The notes under the pieces: generated by a model
What the model was told of the DNA's origin: nothing
The model's database searches: none
The model's input: the letters and a program-made list of their open reading frames with translations, nothing else
DNA from: DATAZK01 sp963731205
Lineage (GTDB): Bacteria > Actinomycetota > Actinomycetes > Frankiales > Frankiaceae
Reading direction: 5' to 3'
Assembly: GCA_963731205.1 (NCBI GenBank)
Contig: CAVSUJ010000001.1
Span: forward strand, 744,001 to 808,000
Length of the DNA: 64,000 nucleotides
Program-made: the position numbers and the translations under genes
Shown here: piece by piece, positions 8,853 through 16,635 of the stretch
How the letters are laid out: every line of letters begins with the position of its first letter
How positions within the stretch are numbered: position 1 is the stretch's first letter

Positions 8853-10184
8853 GTGGGAGTGCGCTCGCGCTTGCGCGAAAGAAGGGCTGAGACGGGCCAG
8901 CGACTCTGGCGACGGGTGTGGACGGGTCACAAGATCGTCAGTCTCGTCGTGATTGTGGTCCTGCTCGCAGCCGTCGGTGGTGGGATCTGGGCCGGGACCT
9001 CGGGCGGTAGCCAGGCACCGACCACGACGACCCTGACGGTCAGCACGACGACCATCCGCCAAACCGTCTCAGCCTCGGGAACGCTCGCCACGGCCAATGA
9101 GGCCGACCTGAGCTTCGCTGCCGCCGGACAGGTGTCGGCCGTGCTGGTGCAACCAGGTGACAAGGTGGCCAAAGGTCAGCCGCTCGCCAGGATCACCAGC
9201 GCGTCGCTCGCAGCCCAGGTCGCCAGCGCCCAGGTGTCGGTGGCTTCGGCGCAGAGCCGGCTGAGCACCGACGAGACAGCTGCAGCCTCCGCGGCGCAGA
9301 TCTCCGCCGACGAGCAATCGCTCACCGTCGCCCAGGATTCACTGAACGACGCGAACACCGCGCTCGCCGGAGCCACGATGACCGCCCCCTTCGCGGGTGT
9401 CGTCGCCACAGTCAACTTGACCAATGGTCAACAACTGTCGGGCTCGTCCTCCTCGTCGTCGTCCGCGAGCTCCGGCTCCGGAGGGTCGGGCGGCTCGGGC
9501 GGTTCGGGTGGTGGCAGCGGGGGGTCGGGCAGCACGATCTCGGCCGCCAGCGTGAGCTCCTCGTCCTCCTCGTCGACCGCCCAGATCGTCGTCATCGACC
9601 CCGACCACTTCACGGTGAGTGCCACAGTCGACGACACCCAGATCGCGTCGATCAAGCAGGGCCTGCAGGCGGTCATCACCCCGAACGGCGCGACCACGCC
9701 GGTCTACGGCACCGTCAGCTCGGTCGGGATGATCGCCTCGTCGACCTCCGGCGTCACGACCTACCCGATCACCATCGCCGTCACGGGATCGCAGCCGACG
9801 CTGCACGACGGGTCGAGTGCCAGCGTCTCGATCGTCGTCAAGCAGCTGTCGGATGTCCTGGCGGTCCCGACGACGGCATTGCATTACAACGGCACCAAAG
9901 CGTCTGTCATCCGGGTGGTCAACGGCCATGACGTCACCACGCCCGTGACGCTCGGGCAGGTGTCAGGTGCTGAAACCCAAATAACCGCAGGGCTTTCCAC
10001 GGGCCAGACCATCGTCATACCGGTCACCCGCAGGGCCACCGGCACCGGCCGCACCGGCACCGGAACCCGGGGCGGCTTCGGTGGAGGGGGCGGCTTCGGA
10101 GGGGGCGGATTCGGTGGAGGCGGCTTCACCGGCGGCGGGGGCCTCGGCGGAGGCGGCTTCACCGGCGGCGGGCTACGCGGATGA
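8853..10184 (+). CDS. HlyD/MacA-type membrane-fusion adaptor of an ABC exporter
   Basis: 443 residues, GTG start after a GAGGGG site. A membrane anchor lies at about 27-48, then a biotinyl-lipoyl-like barrel half (SASGTLATANEADLSFAAAG), a helical hairpin (about 100-165), and the second half MTAPFAGVVATVNLTNGQ. The C-terminal beta-barrel contains VVVKQLSDVLAVPTTAL-type strands. A Ser/Gly linker of about 60 residues sits between the lipoyl half and the barrel. The last 40 residues are almost only glycine and phenylalanine (repeats of FGGGG/FTGGG). It is translationally coupled to the ATPase gene by an ATGA overlap and is the periplasm-side component of a MacAB-like system. Confidence 0.85.
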   Translation: MGVRSRLRERRAETGQRLWRRVWTGHKIVSLVVIVVLLAAVGGGIWAGTSGGSQAPTTTTLTVSTTTIRQTVSASGTLATANEADLSFAAAGQVSAVLVQPGDKVAKGQPLARITSASLAAQVASAQVSVASAQSRLSTDETAAASAAQISADEQSLTVAQDSLNDANTALAGATMTAPFAGVVATVNLTNGQQLSGSSSSSSSASSGSGGSGGSGGSGGGSGGSGSTISAASVSSSSSSSTAQIVVIDPDHFTVSATVDDTQIASIKQGLQAVITPNGATTPVYGTVSSVGMIASSTSGVTTYPITIAVTGSQPTLHDGSSASVSIVVKQLSDVLAVPTTALHYNGTKASVIRVVNGHDVTTPVTLGQVSGAETQITAGLSTGQTIVIPVTRRATGTGRTGTGTRGGFGGGGGFGGGGFGGGGFTGGGGLGGGGFTGGGLRG

Positions 10185-10960
10185 CGACCCTTTCGCACGA
10201 GACGCTGCGATACGACAGCGCCGGCCTGCCTGTCATCGCCCTCGAAGGTGTGCGCAAAACGTATTCGAACGGAAGCCTCTCGGTCGAGGCGCTGCGCGGC
10301 GTGACGCTGTCGATCACGGCCGGCGAGTACGTCGCGATCATGGGCCCGTCGGGTTCCGGCAAGTCGACGCTGATGCACATCATCGGTTGTCTTGACGTCC
10401 TCACCGAAGGGCGTTACATCCTTGCGGGCGAGGACGTCAGCCGGCTGTCGGAAGACGCTCTGGCCGAGATCCGCAACCGCCGTATCGGCTTTGTCTTCCA
10501 GCAGTTCAACCTGCTGCCCTCGCTCAATGCTTGGCGCAACGTCGAACTTCCCTTGTGCTACGCGGGAATTGCGCGACCGGTGCGCAAGGCCCGTGCGATC
10601 GAGGCGCTGGAACGGGTCGGGCTCGGCGACCGCACCGAACACCGTCCGACCGAACTCTCCGGCGGTCAGCAGCAGCGCGTCGCCGTCGCCCGGGCGCTGG
10701 TGACCGATCCCGCACTCATCCTTGCCGACGAGCCGACCGGAAACCTCGACTCGGTGTCGACCGCCGATGTCCTCGGCCTGCTCGATGAGTTGCATGAGGC
10801 GGGCCGGACCATCGTGCTGATCACCCATGAGGCCGACGTGGCGGCCCGGGCCGGACGGGTGGCTCGCATCCGCGACGGCATGCTCGTCGCCGACGCGAGC
10901 GACGCCGCCGGCGCCGAGGCGATGGCTTCAGCGACATCAGCGACGAGGGACGCTCCGTGA
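10181..10960 (+). CDS. ABC transporter ATP-binding protein (MacB/LolD type)
   Basis: 259 residues. Walker A GPSGSGKST is at about 56-64, the Q-loop FVFQQFNLLPSLNAWRNVELP follows, the signature LSGGQQQR is near 159-166, Walker B LILADEPTGNLD is near 180-191, and an H-loop histidine sits in LITHEAD. The sequence is typical of the MacB/LolD/FtsE class that pairs with FtsX-fold permeases. It starts within the stop of the adaptor gene and ends within the start of the permease gene (GTGA), so all three are coupled. Confidence 0.92.
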   Translation: MTTLSHETLRYDSAGLPVIALEGVRKTYSNGSLSVEALRGVTLSITAGEYVAIMGPSGSGKSTLMHIIGCLDVLTEGRYILAGEDVSRLSEDALAEIRNRRIGFVFQQFNLLPSLNAWRNVELPLCYAGIARPVRKARAIEALERVGLGDRTEHRPTELSGGQQQRVAVARALVTDPALILADEPTGNLDSVSTADVLGLLDELHEAGRTIVLITHEADVAARAGRVARIRDGMLVADASDAAGAEAMASATSATRDAP

Positions 10961-12189
10961 GCTGGTGGGAAACACTTCGCACGGGCCTGGAAGCCGTCCG
11001 TACGCATCGGCTGCGCTCCAGCCTGACGATGCTCGGCATCCTGATCGGGATCGCAGCCGTCATCCTCACCGTAGGACTCGGTGAGGGCGCGCAGGCGAAG
11101 GTCAGCAGTCAGATCAACGCACTCGGCAGCAACCTGCTCATCGTCTCCCCCGGCAGCTCGACGAGCAGCTCCGGTGTTCGCGGCGGCTTCGGCTCCGCGT
11201 CGACACTGACCGTGAGCGACGCGGCGGCGCTGTCGAACAAGACCGTGGCGCCCGACATCAAGGCCGTCGCCCCGACCGTCTCCACGTCCGAGTCGCTCAC
11301 GGCGGGCTCGACGAACTGGACCACCTCGGTGGTGGGCAGCCAGCCCGACTGGCTTCCGGTGCGGGCGCGCACGCTCTCCGCCGGACGGTTCATCAACGCC
11401 GGCGACGTCTCCTCTCGTGCAGCGGTCGTCGTCCTCGGAACCACTACGGCGCAAGAGCTTTTCGGGGGTGCCAGCGCGGTCGGTCAGACCGTCACCATCA
11501 ACGACATCCCGTTCCAGGTGATCGGTGAGCTCACCCCGATCGGCTCCTCCAGCACCGAGAACCAGGACGACACCGCGATCGTCCCCATCACCACCGCGCA
11601 GACCCGGCTGATCGGCGGCAGCTCGCGTTCCTCGGTATCGACGATCTACCTCGAGGCCGCGTCGTCCAAGACGCTGTCAGCGGCCTATCAAGAGGCGAAC
11701 AGCGAGCTGCTGGCGACGCATCACATCACGCTTGCCACCAGCGCGGACTTCTCCATCGCGACGCAGCAGTCGATCCTGTCGACGGCCACCTCGGTGGACA
11801 AGACGCTGACGATCCTGCTTGCCGGGATCGCGGCCATCTCGCTGCTCGTCGGCGGCATCGGCGTCATGAACATCATGCTGGTCTCGGTGACCGAGCGGAT
11901 CAAAGAGATCGGCCTGCGTAAGGCGCTCGGCGCGCCGCCGAGGGTCATCCGACGCCAGTTCCTCGTCGAATCGTCCGTGCTCGGATTCGCCGGCGGGATT
12001 CTTGGCGTGGGACTCGGGATCGTCGGCGCGGTGCTCTTGCCGAAGGTCATCTCCCAGCCCATCGCGATCTCCGGACTGGCCGCCGCCGGAGCCATCGCCG
12101 TGGCGGTGGCGATCGGCGTGGTGTTCGGCGTCTACCCCGCCAGCCGCGCCGCCCGCCTCGCCCCGATCGACGCCCTGCGCGGTGACTGA
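10957..12189 (+). CDS. MacB-like ABC permease (FtsX domain)
   Basis: 410 residues, GTG start. An N-terminal segment (about 20-42, LRSSLTMLGILIGIAAVILTVG) precedes an extracytoplasmic MacB_PCD domain (about 45-270). Three C-terminal membrane helices form the FtsX domain with the diagnostic GGIGVMNIMLVSVTERIKEIGLRKA motif cut across about 303-328. MacB-type exporters use ATP to move substrates across the outer side of the inner membrane rather than through it. In Gram-positives the adaptor is proposed to guide substrate through the wall. The substrate here is unknown. Confidence 0.9.
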   Translation: MSWWETLRTGLEAVRTHRLRSSLTMLGILIGIAAVILTVGLGEGAQAKVSSQINALGSNLLIVSPGSSTSSSGVRGGFGSASTLTVSDAAALSNKTVAPDIKAVAPTVSTSESLTAGSTNWTTSVVGSQPDWLPVRARTLSAGRFINAGDVSSRAAVVVLGTTTAQELFGGASAVGQTVTINDIPFQVIGELTPIGSSSTENQDDTAIVPITTAQTRLIGGSSRSSVSTIYLEAASSKTLSAAYQEANSELLATHHITLATSADFSIATQQSILSTATSVDKTLTILLAGIAAISLLVGGIGVMNIMLVSVTERIKEIGLRKALGAPPRVIRRQFLVESSVLGFAGGILGVGLGIVGAVLLPKVISQPIAISGLAAAGAIAVAVAIGVVFGVYPASRAARLAPIDALRGD

Positions 12190-12222
12190 CCCCATGAAAA
12201 TCCCGACGAAAGCGAGTACCCG

Positions 12223-13110
12223 GTGAACGTTTCGATGTCAGGTGCACGGCGACTGTCGATGCCTGCCGTTGTGCTGGGAGTGGTCGTGATCGCCGCCGCG
12301 TGTGGCGGCGGCGGCAGCTCCGCCTCGACCGGCGCCACGGCGGCCGCGTCCGGAGGGGCGGCACCGAGCGCTGCACCGACCACACGGCCGGGAACGTCCG
12401 GGAGCATCAGCGCCGTCAACCCCAGCAGCATCTTCGTCCAGAACACCCAGAGCCAGAGTCAGGTGACCGTCAACTTCACCGGGACGACGACGTTCAGCCA
12501 GACCGTCAACGCGAGCGCCGCAGCGCTCAAGGTCGGTGACTGCGTCACTGCCACGTCAGCGTCGGCCAGCGCGACGCCCAGCACGCGTCCGAGCGCCAGC
12601 GCCAGCAGGGCACCGGTGACCGCCCTGACGGCCACCACCGTCGACATCACCTCGACAACCGGCTCGTGCACGCGCGGCAACGGCGCCGGCTTCGGAGGTG
12701 GCAATCCGAGCGCGCGCCCCTCGGGTGGCTTCCGTCCTTCGGGCGGCGCACGGCCGAGCGGTGCGGCCCGGGGCGGTTTCGCGCCGACGGCCTTCGGCAC
12801 GGTCGCATCGGTGGGCAACGGCGACTTCGTTGTGACCAGCACGCGTAACAACACGACAACCAAGGTCACCGTGACGACCACCTCCGCCACGACCTACCGC
12901 GAGACGGAGACCGCCACCAAGGCGAACCTGAAGGTGGGCCTGTGTGCCACGGCCATCGGCACCACTGACGACACCGGGGCTGTGACGGCCCGCACGATCG
13001 CGCTCAGCCCGGCGACGTCGACCGGATGCAGCTTCGGATTCGGCGGCGGCTTCGGACGCGGCCGGTTCGGCGCCGGCGCGGGTGGCGCTTCGGGCGGGAC
13101 CGCCGGATGA
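12223..13110 (+). CDS. Lipoprotein with two DUF5666-like repeats, part of the exporter operon
   Basis: 295 residues from GTG; an ATG 12 bases in is an alternative start. A signal peptide ends in a lipobox VIAAAC followed by a poly-Gly/Ser stretch, so it is probably lipid-anchored. Two copies of a roughly 70-residue beta-rich unit (G.I.AV...IFVQN...VTVNFTGTTTFSQT...LKVGDCVTA and G.VASV...DFVVTS...TYRE...LKVGLCATA) resemble DUF5666. They are separated by a Gly/Arg/Ser linker, and the C-terminus is Phe/Gly-rich like that of the adjacent adaptor. It sits between the permease gene and a second adaptor gene, overlapping the latter by ATGA. Confidence 0.7.
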   Translation: MNVSMSGARRLSMPAVVLGVVVIAAACGGGGSSASTGATAAASGGAAPSAAPTTRPGTSGSISAVNPSSIFVQNTQSQSQVTVNFTGTTTFSQTVNASAAALKVGDCVTATSASASATPSTRPSASASRAPVTALTATTVDITSTTGSCTRGNGAGFGGGNPSARPSGGFRPSGGARPSGAARGGFAPTAFGTVASVGNGDFVVTSTRNNTTTKVTVTTTSATTYRETETATKANLKVGLCATAIGTTDDTGAVTARTIALSPATSTGCSFGFGGGFGRGRFGAGAGGASGGTAG

Positions 13111-15127
13111 CAGGCGACACCGAGCTCGGTCTCCTGCTCCACGACCCGTTCCCGGAGCCCGAACCCGCCACCGAACAGCTCGCAGCGGAGCCCCGCGCCC
13201 ATGGCCGTTTTCGGCGCCCGCGGAAGCTGACGGCGATCGTCATCGTGATCGTGCTGATCGCGGCAGGCGGCGGGATCTGGGCCGCCACGGGTTCGAGTGC
13301 CGCGACCTATCGCTGGACGACCGTGACCAAGGGCGACGTCGACCAGACGCTCGACTCCTACGGCACCGTGACACCGATTCACCAGGCAAACGTGACGTTT
13401 CCGGTCAGCGGGACGGTGGCCACCGTCCCCGTGACGGTCGGCCAGCACGTCACCGCAGGACAGACGCTCGCCACCCTCGAGATGAGCAGCCTGCAGTCCA
13501 AGCTCGACTCGGCCAAGTCGACGTTCGCGACGGCCGAGGCCAAGCTGGCTTCCGACGAGCAGGCGCAGGCGACCGGCAGCACCGTTTCCGCGACCAACAC
13601 GTCGGCAACCCTCAGCGGGGCCGACACCGGGCAAGCCACCCCGCTCACCGCGCGGCCCTCCTCGGGCAGCACGGGCAGCACGGGCGGCAATGGCGGCAAT
13701 GGCGGGGCGGGGGCGGCGGCTTGATAGGTACGGGCGGCAGCACCGGCGGGACCGGCGGCGGCTCCAGCGCTCAATCCGCCGTGACGGCGGCACAGGCCAA
13801 GCTGCTCGCCGACCAGCACACGGTGGACACCCTCACCGACGCCGTGGCCGCCGATCTGCGGCTCGGCACCTCCACCTGTGCATCGCTCATCGCCTCGCTC
13901 CAGAACCTGGCGGTGACGCCGCAGGCCGCGACCCCGTCCGCGACCGCGTCACCGTCAGCCCAAACCCCCGCGGGATCAGGATCGGGATCGGGTTCGCAGG
14001 TACCGGACACGTCGCCCTGCACCTCGCTGCTGAACAAGATCCTCGCCGACCAGCAGGCCGTGACCGCCGCCCAGACCGTCGTGAGCAATGACGAGACCGC
14101 CCTGACCAGCGCCGTCAACAACCTCGTCACTGCCTCGAAGTCGAGCGGCTCCACCGGAAACGGCAGTGGCTCGTCCGGGGGATCCTCCGGCGGCCGCAGC
14201 TCCAGCGGCAGCGGTTCGACCAGCGGCGGCTCCGGCTCGTCCTTCAGCTCCTCGTCCGGATCCGGGCGGACCTCCGGCTCGGGAGGCGGCGGTACGACCG
14301 TCACTGCCGAGCAGCTCGTCCTCGACCAGGCGACCGTCGATGCCGACGGCGCCAACGCCATCGTTGCCGCCGAGGCGGTGAACCAGGCGACTCTCGTCAG
14401 CCCGCTCGCCGGCACCGTCGCGGCCGTCAACGTCTCCCCCGGTTCGACGGCCGGTACCTCATCGGCAGCGGTCACCGTCATCGGACCCGGCGCCGACGAG
14501 GTATCGACCACCGTTTCCGATCTGGATCTGAAGGAGATCCACGTCGGGTCCGACGCGAGCGTCACCACTGACAGCAGCAACACTCCGCTGCACGGCACGG
14601 TGACGGCGATCGGGCTGCTGCCGGTGTCAACCGGAACGAGCAGTTCCTCGAGCTCGTCGTCGTCCGGCCGCGGTGCCACCGCGTCGGCGGCCGGCAGCTC
14701 GTCGAGCAGTACGAGCAGTACGGCCACGACGTCTTCGGCCACCTACCCGGTCACCATCAGCCTGGACACAGGAGGCCTGTACTCCGGCTCGGGTGCCGAC
14801 GTGTCGATCGTGGTCAAGAAGCTCACCGGCGTGCTCGCTGTCCCGACGTCCGCTGTCACGACACTGGGGGCCCTGCACACGGTGACGCTGCAGTCCGGTG
14901 GCAAAGCGAGCCGGCACGTGGTGGTCGTCGGCGCGAGTGACCCGACCTTCACCCAGATCACCTCAGGGTTGAGCCAGGGTCAGCACGTCGCGCTTGCCCA
15001 GGTGAACCTCCCCGTCCCGAGCAGCGGCAGCACCACCAACCTGGCGCGGCTTGCGGGCGGCGGCGGTGGCACCGGCCGGGCATTCACCCGGACCGGGACG
15101 ACGGGGACGACGCGAACCGGCGGTTGA
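13107..15127 (+). CDS. Second HlyD/MacA-type adaptor, frameshifted in this sequence
   Basis: Starting at ATG 13107 (overlapping the lipoprotein stop), the first frame encodes an anchor (about 38-58) and a lipoyl half (SYGTVTPIHQANVTFPVSG). It stops at 13722 after a Gly-rich linker. The -1 frame then carries the expected remainder to 15127: a helical hairpin, the second lipoyl half ATLVSPLAGTVAAVNVSPGS, and a barrel with VVVKKLTGVLAVPTSAV. Restoring one base in the G-run at 13709-13713 gives one protein of about 673 residues. It has long Ser/Gly linkers (about 360-420 and 510-550). A sequencing error is likely. A pseudogene or a -1 slip at the G5 run remain possible. Confidence 0.75.
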
Positions 15128-15189
15128 GCCCGCAAACATGGCAGGCTGAGCGGGTGGGCGAAATGATGTCGCGTTGAACCGGTGACACG

Positions 15190-15783
15190 GTGAAATTCAG
15201 CATCATCGCCACCGTCTTCGGGGTTGTCTTCGTCGGCGAACTGCCCGACAAGACCGCCGTCGCCTCGCTCATCCTGGGGGCGCGCTACCGGCCGGTGCCC
15301 GTCCTCGTCGGTGTGTGGGCGGCCTTCCTGATCCACGTGACGCTCGCCTGCACGGCGGGTGGTCTCGTGGCCAAGTTGCCGCACAAGCCGGTGGAGCTCG
15401 TCACGGCAGCGCTCTTCCTCATCGGCGCCGCCCTGCTGCTGCGTTCCAGCCCCAGCGAGGCTGCCGAGGAAGCCGAGGAGAACACCGCCAAGTACACCGG
15501 GGAGCGCACCCCGCGGCAGGTCGCGGCCGCGTCGTTCCTGATCGTGCTGATCGCCGAATTCGGCGACCTCACACAGATCCTCACGGCCACGCTGGCGGCT
15601 CGTTACCGCGAGCCGCTGGCGGTCGGGATAGGGGCGCTGCTTGCGCTCTGGGCGGTGGCGGCATTGGCCGTGACGTTCGGACGCAGCCTGCTCCGGGTGA
15701 TCTCGCTGCGCCGGGTCCAGCAACTGGCCGCCATCGCCCTCGCCGTGCTCGCCGTTCTGACACTGGTCAGCGCCCTGGACTGA
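15190..15783 (+). CDS. TMEM165/GDT1 (UPF0016) family cation transporter
   Basis: 197 residues, GTG start, six predicted membrane segments in two repeats of three. Each repeat carries the family's acidic motif: VGELPDKTAVASLI near residue 14 and IAEFGDLTQILTATL near residue 117 (E-x-G/P-D-x-[TS]). A charged loop of about 35 residues separates the repeats. Members transport Mn2+ or Ca2+, probably in exchange for protons; bacterial homologues such as MneA export manganese. The gene stands alone between the exporter operon and tRNA-Pro. Confidence 0.85.
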   Translation: MKFSIIATVFGVVFVGELPDKTAVASLILGARYRPVPVLVGVWAAFLIHVTLACTAGGLVAKLPHKPVELVTAALFLIGAALLLRSSPSEAAEEAEENTAKYTGERTPRQVAAASFLIVLIAEFGDLTQILTATLAARYREPLAVGIGALLALWAVAALAVTFGRSLLRVISLRRVQQLAAIALAVLAVLTLVSALD

Positions 15784-15811
15784 CCCCGCCTCCCTGCTAA
15801 CCTCACCGGTA

Positions 15812-15885
<74 letters not shown>

Positions 15886-15892
15886 CCGATCG

Positions 15893-15933
15893 GGTCAGGG
15901 CTCGTCAGCGGCATCCGATGACGAGCCCCGACC
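15893..15933. terminator. Strong hairpin between tRNA-Pro and a convergent gene
   Basis: GGGCTCGTCA (15898-15907) and TGACGAGCCC (15919-15928) form a perfect 10-bp stem with an 11-nt loop, extended by GGTC/GACC across a one-base bulge on each side. There is no T-run on either side. The position between the tRNA (plus strand) and the convergent small exported-protein gene suits a bidirectional terminator of the U-poor type seen in GC-rich bacteria. Confidence 0.65.
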
Positions 15934-15947
15934 CCGACCGGGATGGT

Positions 15948-16205
15948 TCAGGAGCCCCACACCGCCGAGTGGGCCCGGCCGGCGCGTGATGCGGTGAAGA
16001 AGCCCGACGAGCTCAGATGCTGGTTTCCCCAGACGGTGGTCCGAAGGTGGCTCAGCTTTCCCGAGAGATGAGCGACCGCTGCCGGATGGCTGGGTGCTGT
16101 CGCAGCCATCGCCGCACCCGGCTGCAGCACGGCGAACCCCACGGCGGCGGCCAGTGCGGTCTTCACGAGGAGGCGCTTGGGGTGGGCGAACGAGGCGAGC
16201 TGCAT
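15948..16205 (-). CDS. Small exported protein of unknown function
   Basis: 85 residues from ATG 16205, with CAGGAG six to seven bases upstream. A basic N-region, a hydrophobic core (TALAAAVGFAVLQPGAAMA) and an AMA-AT junction look like a signal peptidase I site near residue 34. The mature part of about 50 residues is rich in His, Ser and Ala (HPAAVAHLSGKLSHLRTTVW) with no cysteine. I do not recognise a family. It is divergent from the large secreted protein gene across a 430-bp spacer, so the two may share regulation. Confidence 0.6.
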   Translation of the reverse strand: MQLASFAHPKRLLVKTALAAAVGFAVLQPGAAMAATAPSHPAAVAHLSGKLSHLRTTVWGNQHLSSSGFFTASRAGRAHSAVWGS

Positions 16206-16635
16206 ACTTACTCCTGTTTGTCTGAGCGCATTTCCTGGGCGGTTAACGCGATAAAGCTTTCATCGTCCCGGCCGCACTCCGAACTGAGCAATTCCTTCCC
16301 CACCTGGCAATTTGATGCAAAACTCACGCCCAAGTGGCGCAATGATTAATGCTTTGGCGCGCCCGGACGGGACGAAAGTAATCTCCGTCGCCGCAATTGC
16401 CGCAATCATTGTTCGGCTCATTGCCTCATTGCTCTGACCTCTTTCCGGGTCTGAGCCGACCGGCGTCGCTGCGCCCGATCCCGCGGGCAGACCGGCTGAC
16501 ACACAGCAACGGCTCATGCGCCGGAGTGATGATTTTTGCCCAACAAACACCCAACTCTCATCCAGCCTCCGGTCACGCAGGGTTGCGTGTTACGTCCGGG
16601 TGTCGTGCGACTTCCGGACACGTTGTGGGGGAAAC
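16206..16635. promoter_or_regulatory. 430-bp divergent intergenic region, locally AT-richer
   Basis: No gene is supported here. The region separates two divergent genes for exported proteins and must carry both promoters. It is less GC-rich than its surroundings (for example GGTTAACGCGATAAAGCTTT near 16240). It contains CATTG direct repeats (about 16400-16435) and CCGGGT/TTCCGGA-type short inverted repeats near 16595-16620. A GGGGGAAAC site precedes the plus-strand ATG. I could not match it to a known riboswitch. Confidence 0.45.

Noticed and set aside
13700..13730. Programmed -1 ribosomal frameshifting in the second adaptor
   Set aside because: There is no classic slippery heptamer or evident downstream pseudoknot, and the window has many other single-base errors; kept only as a low-probability alternative.
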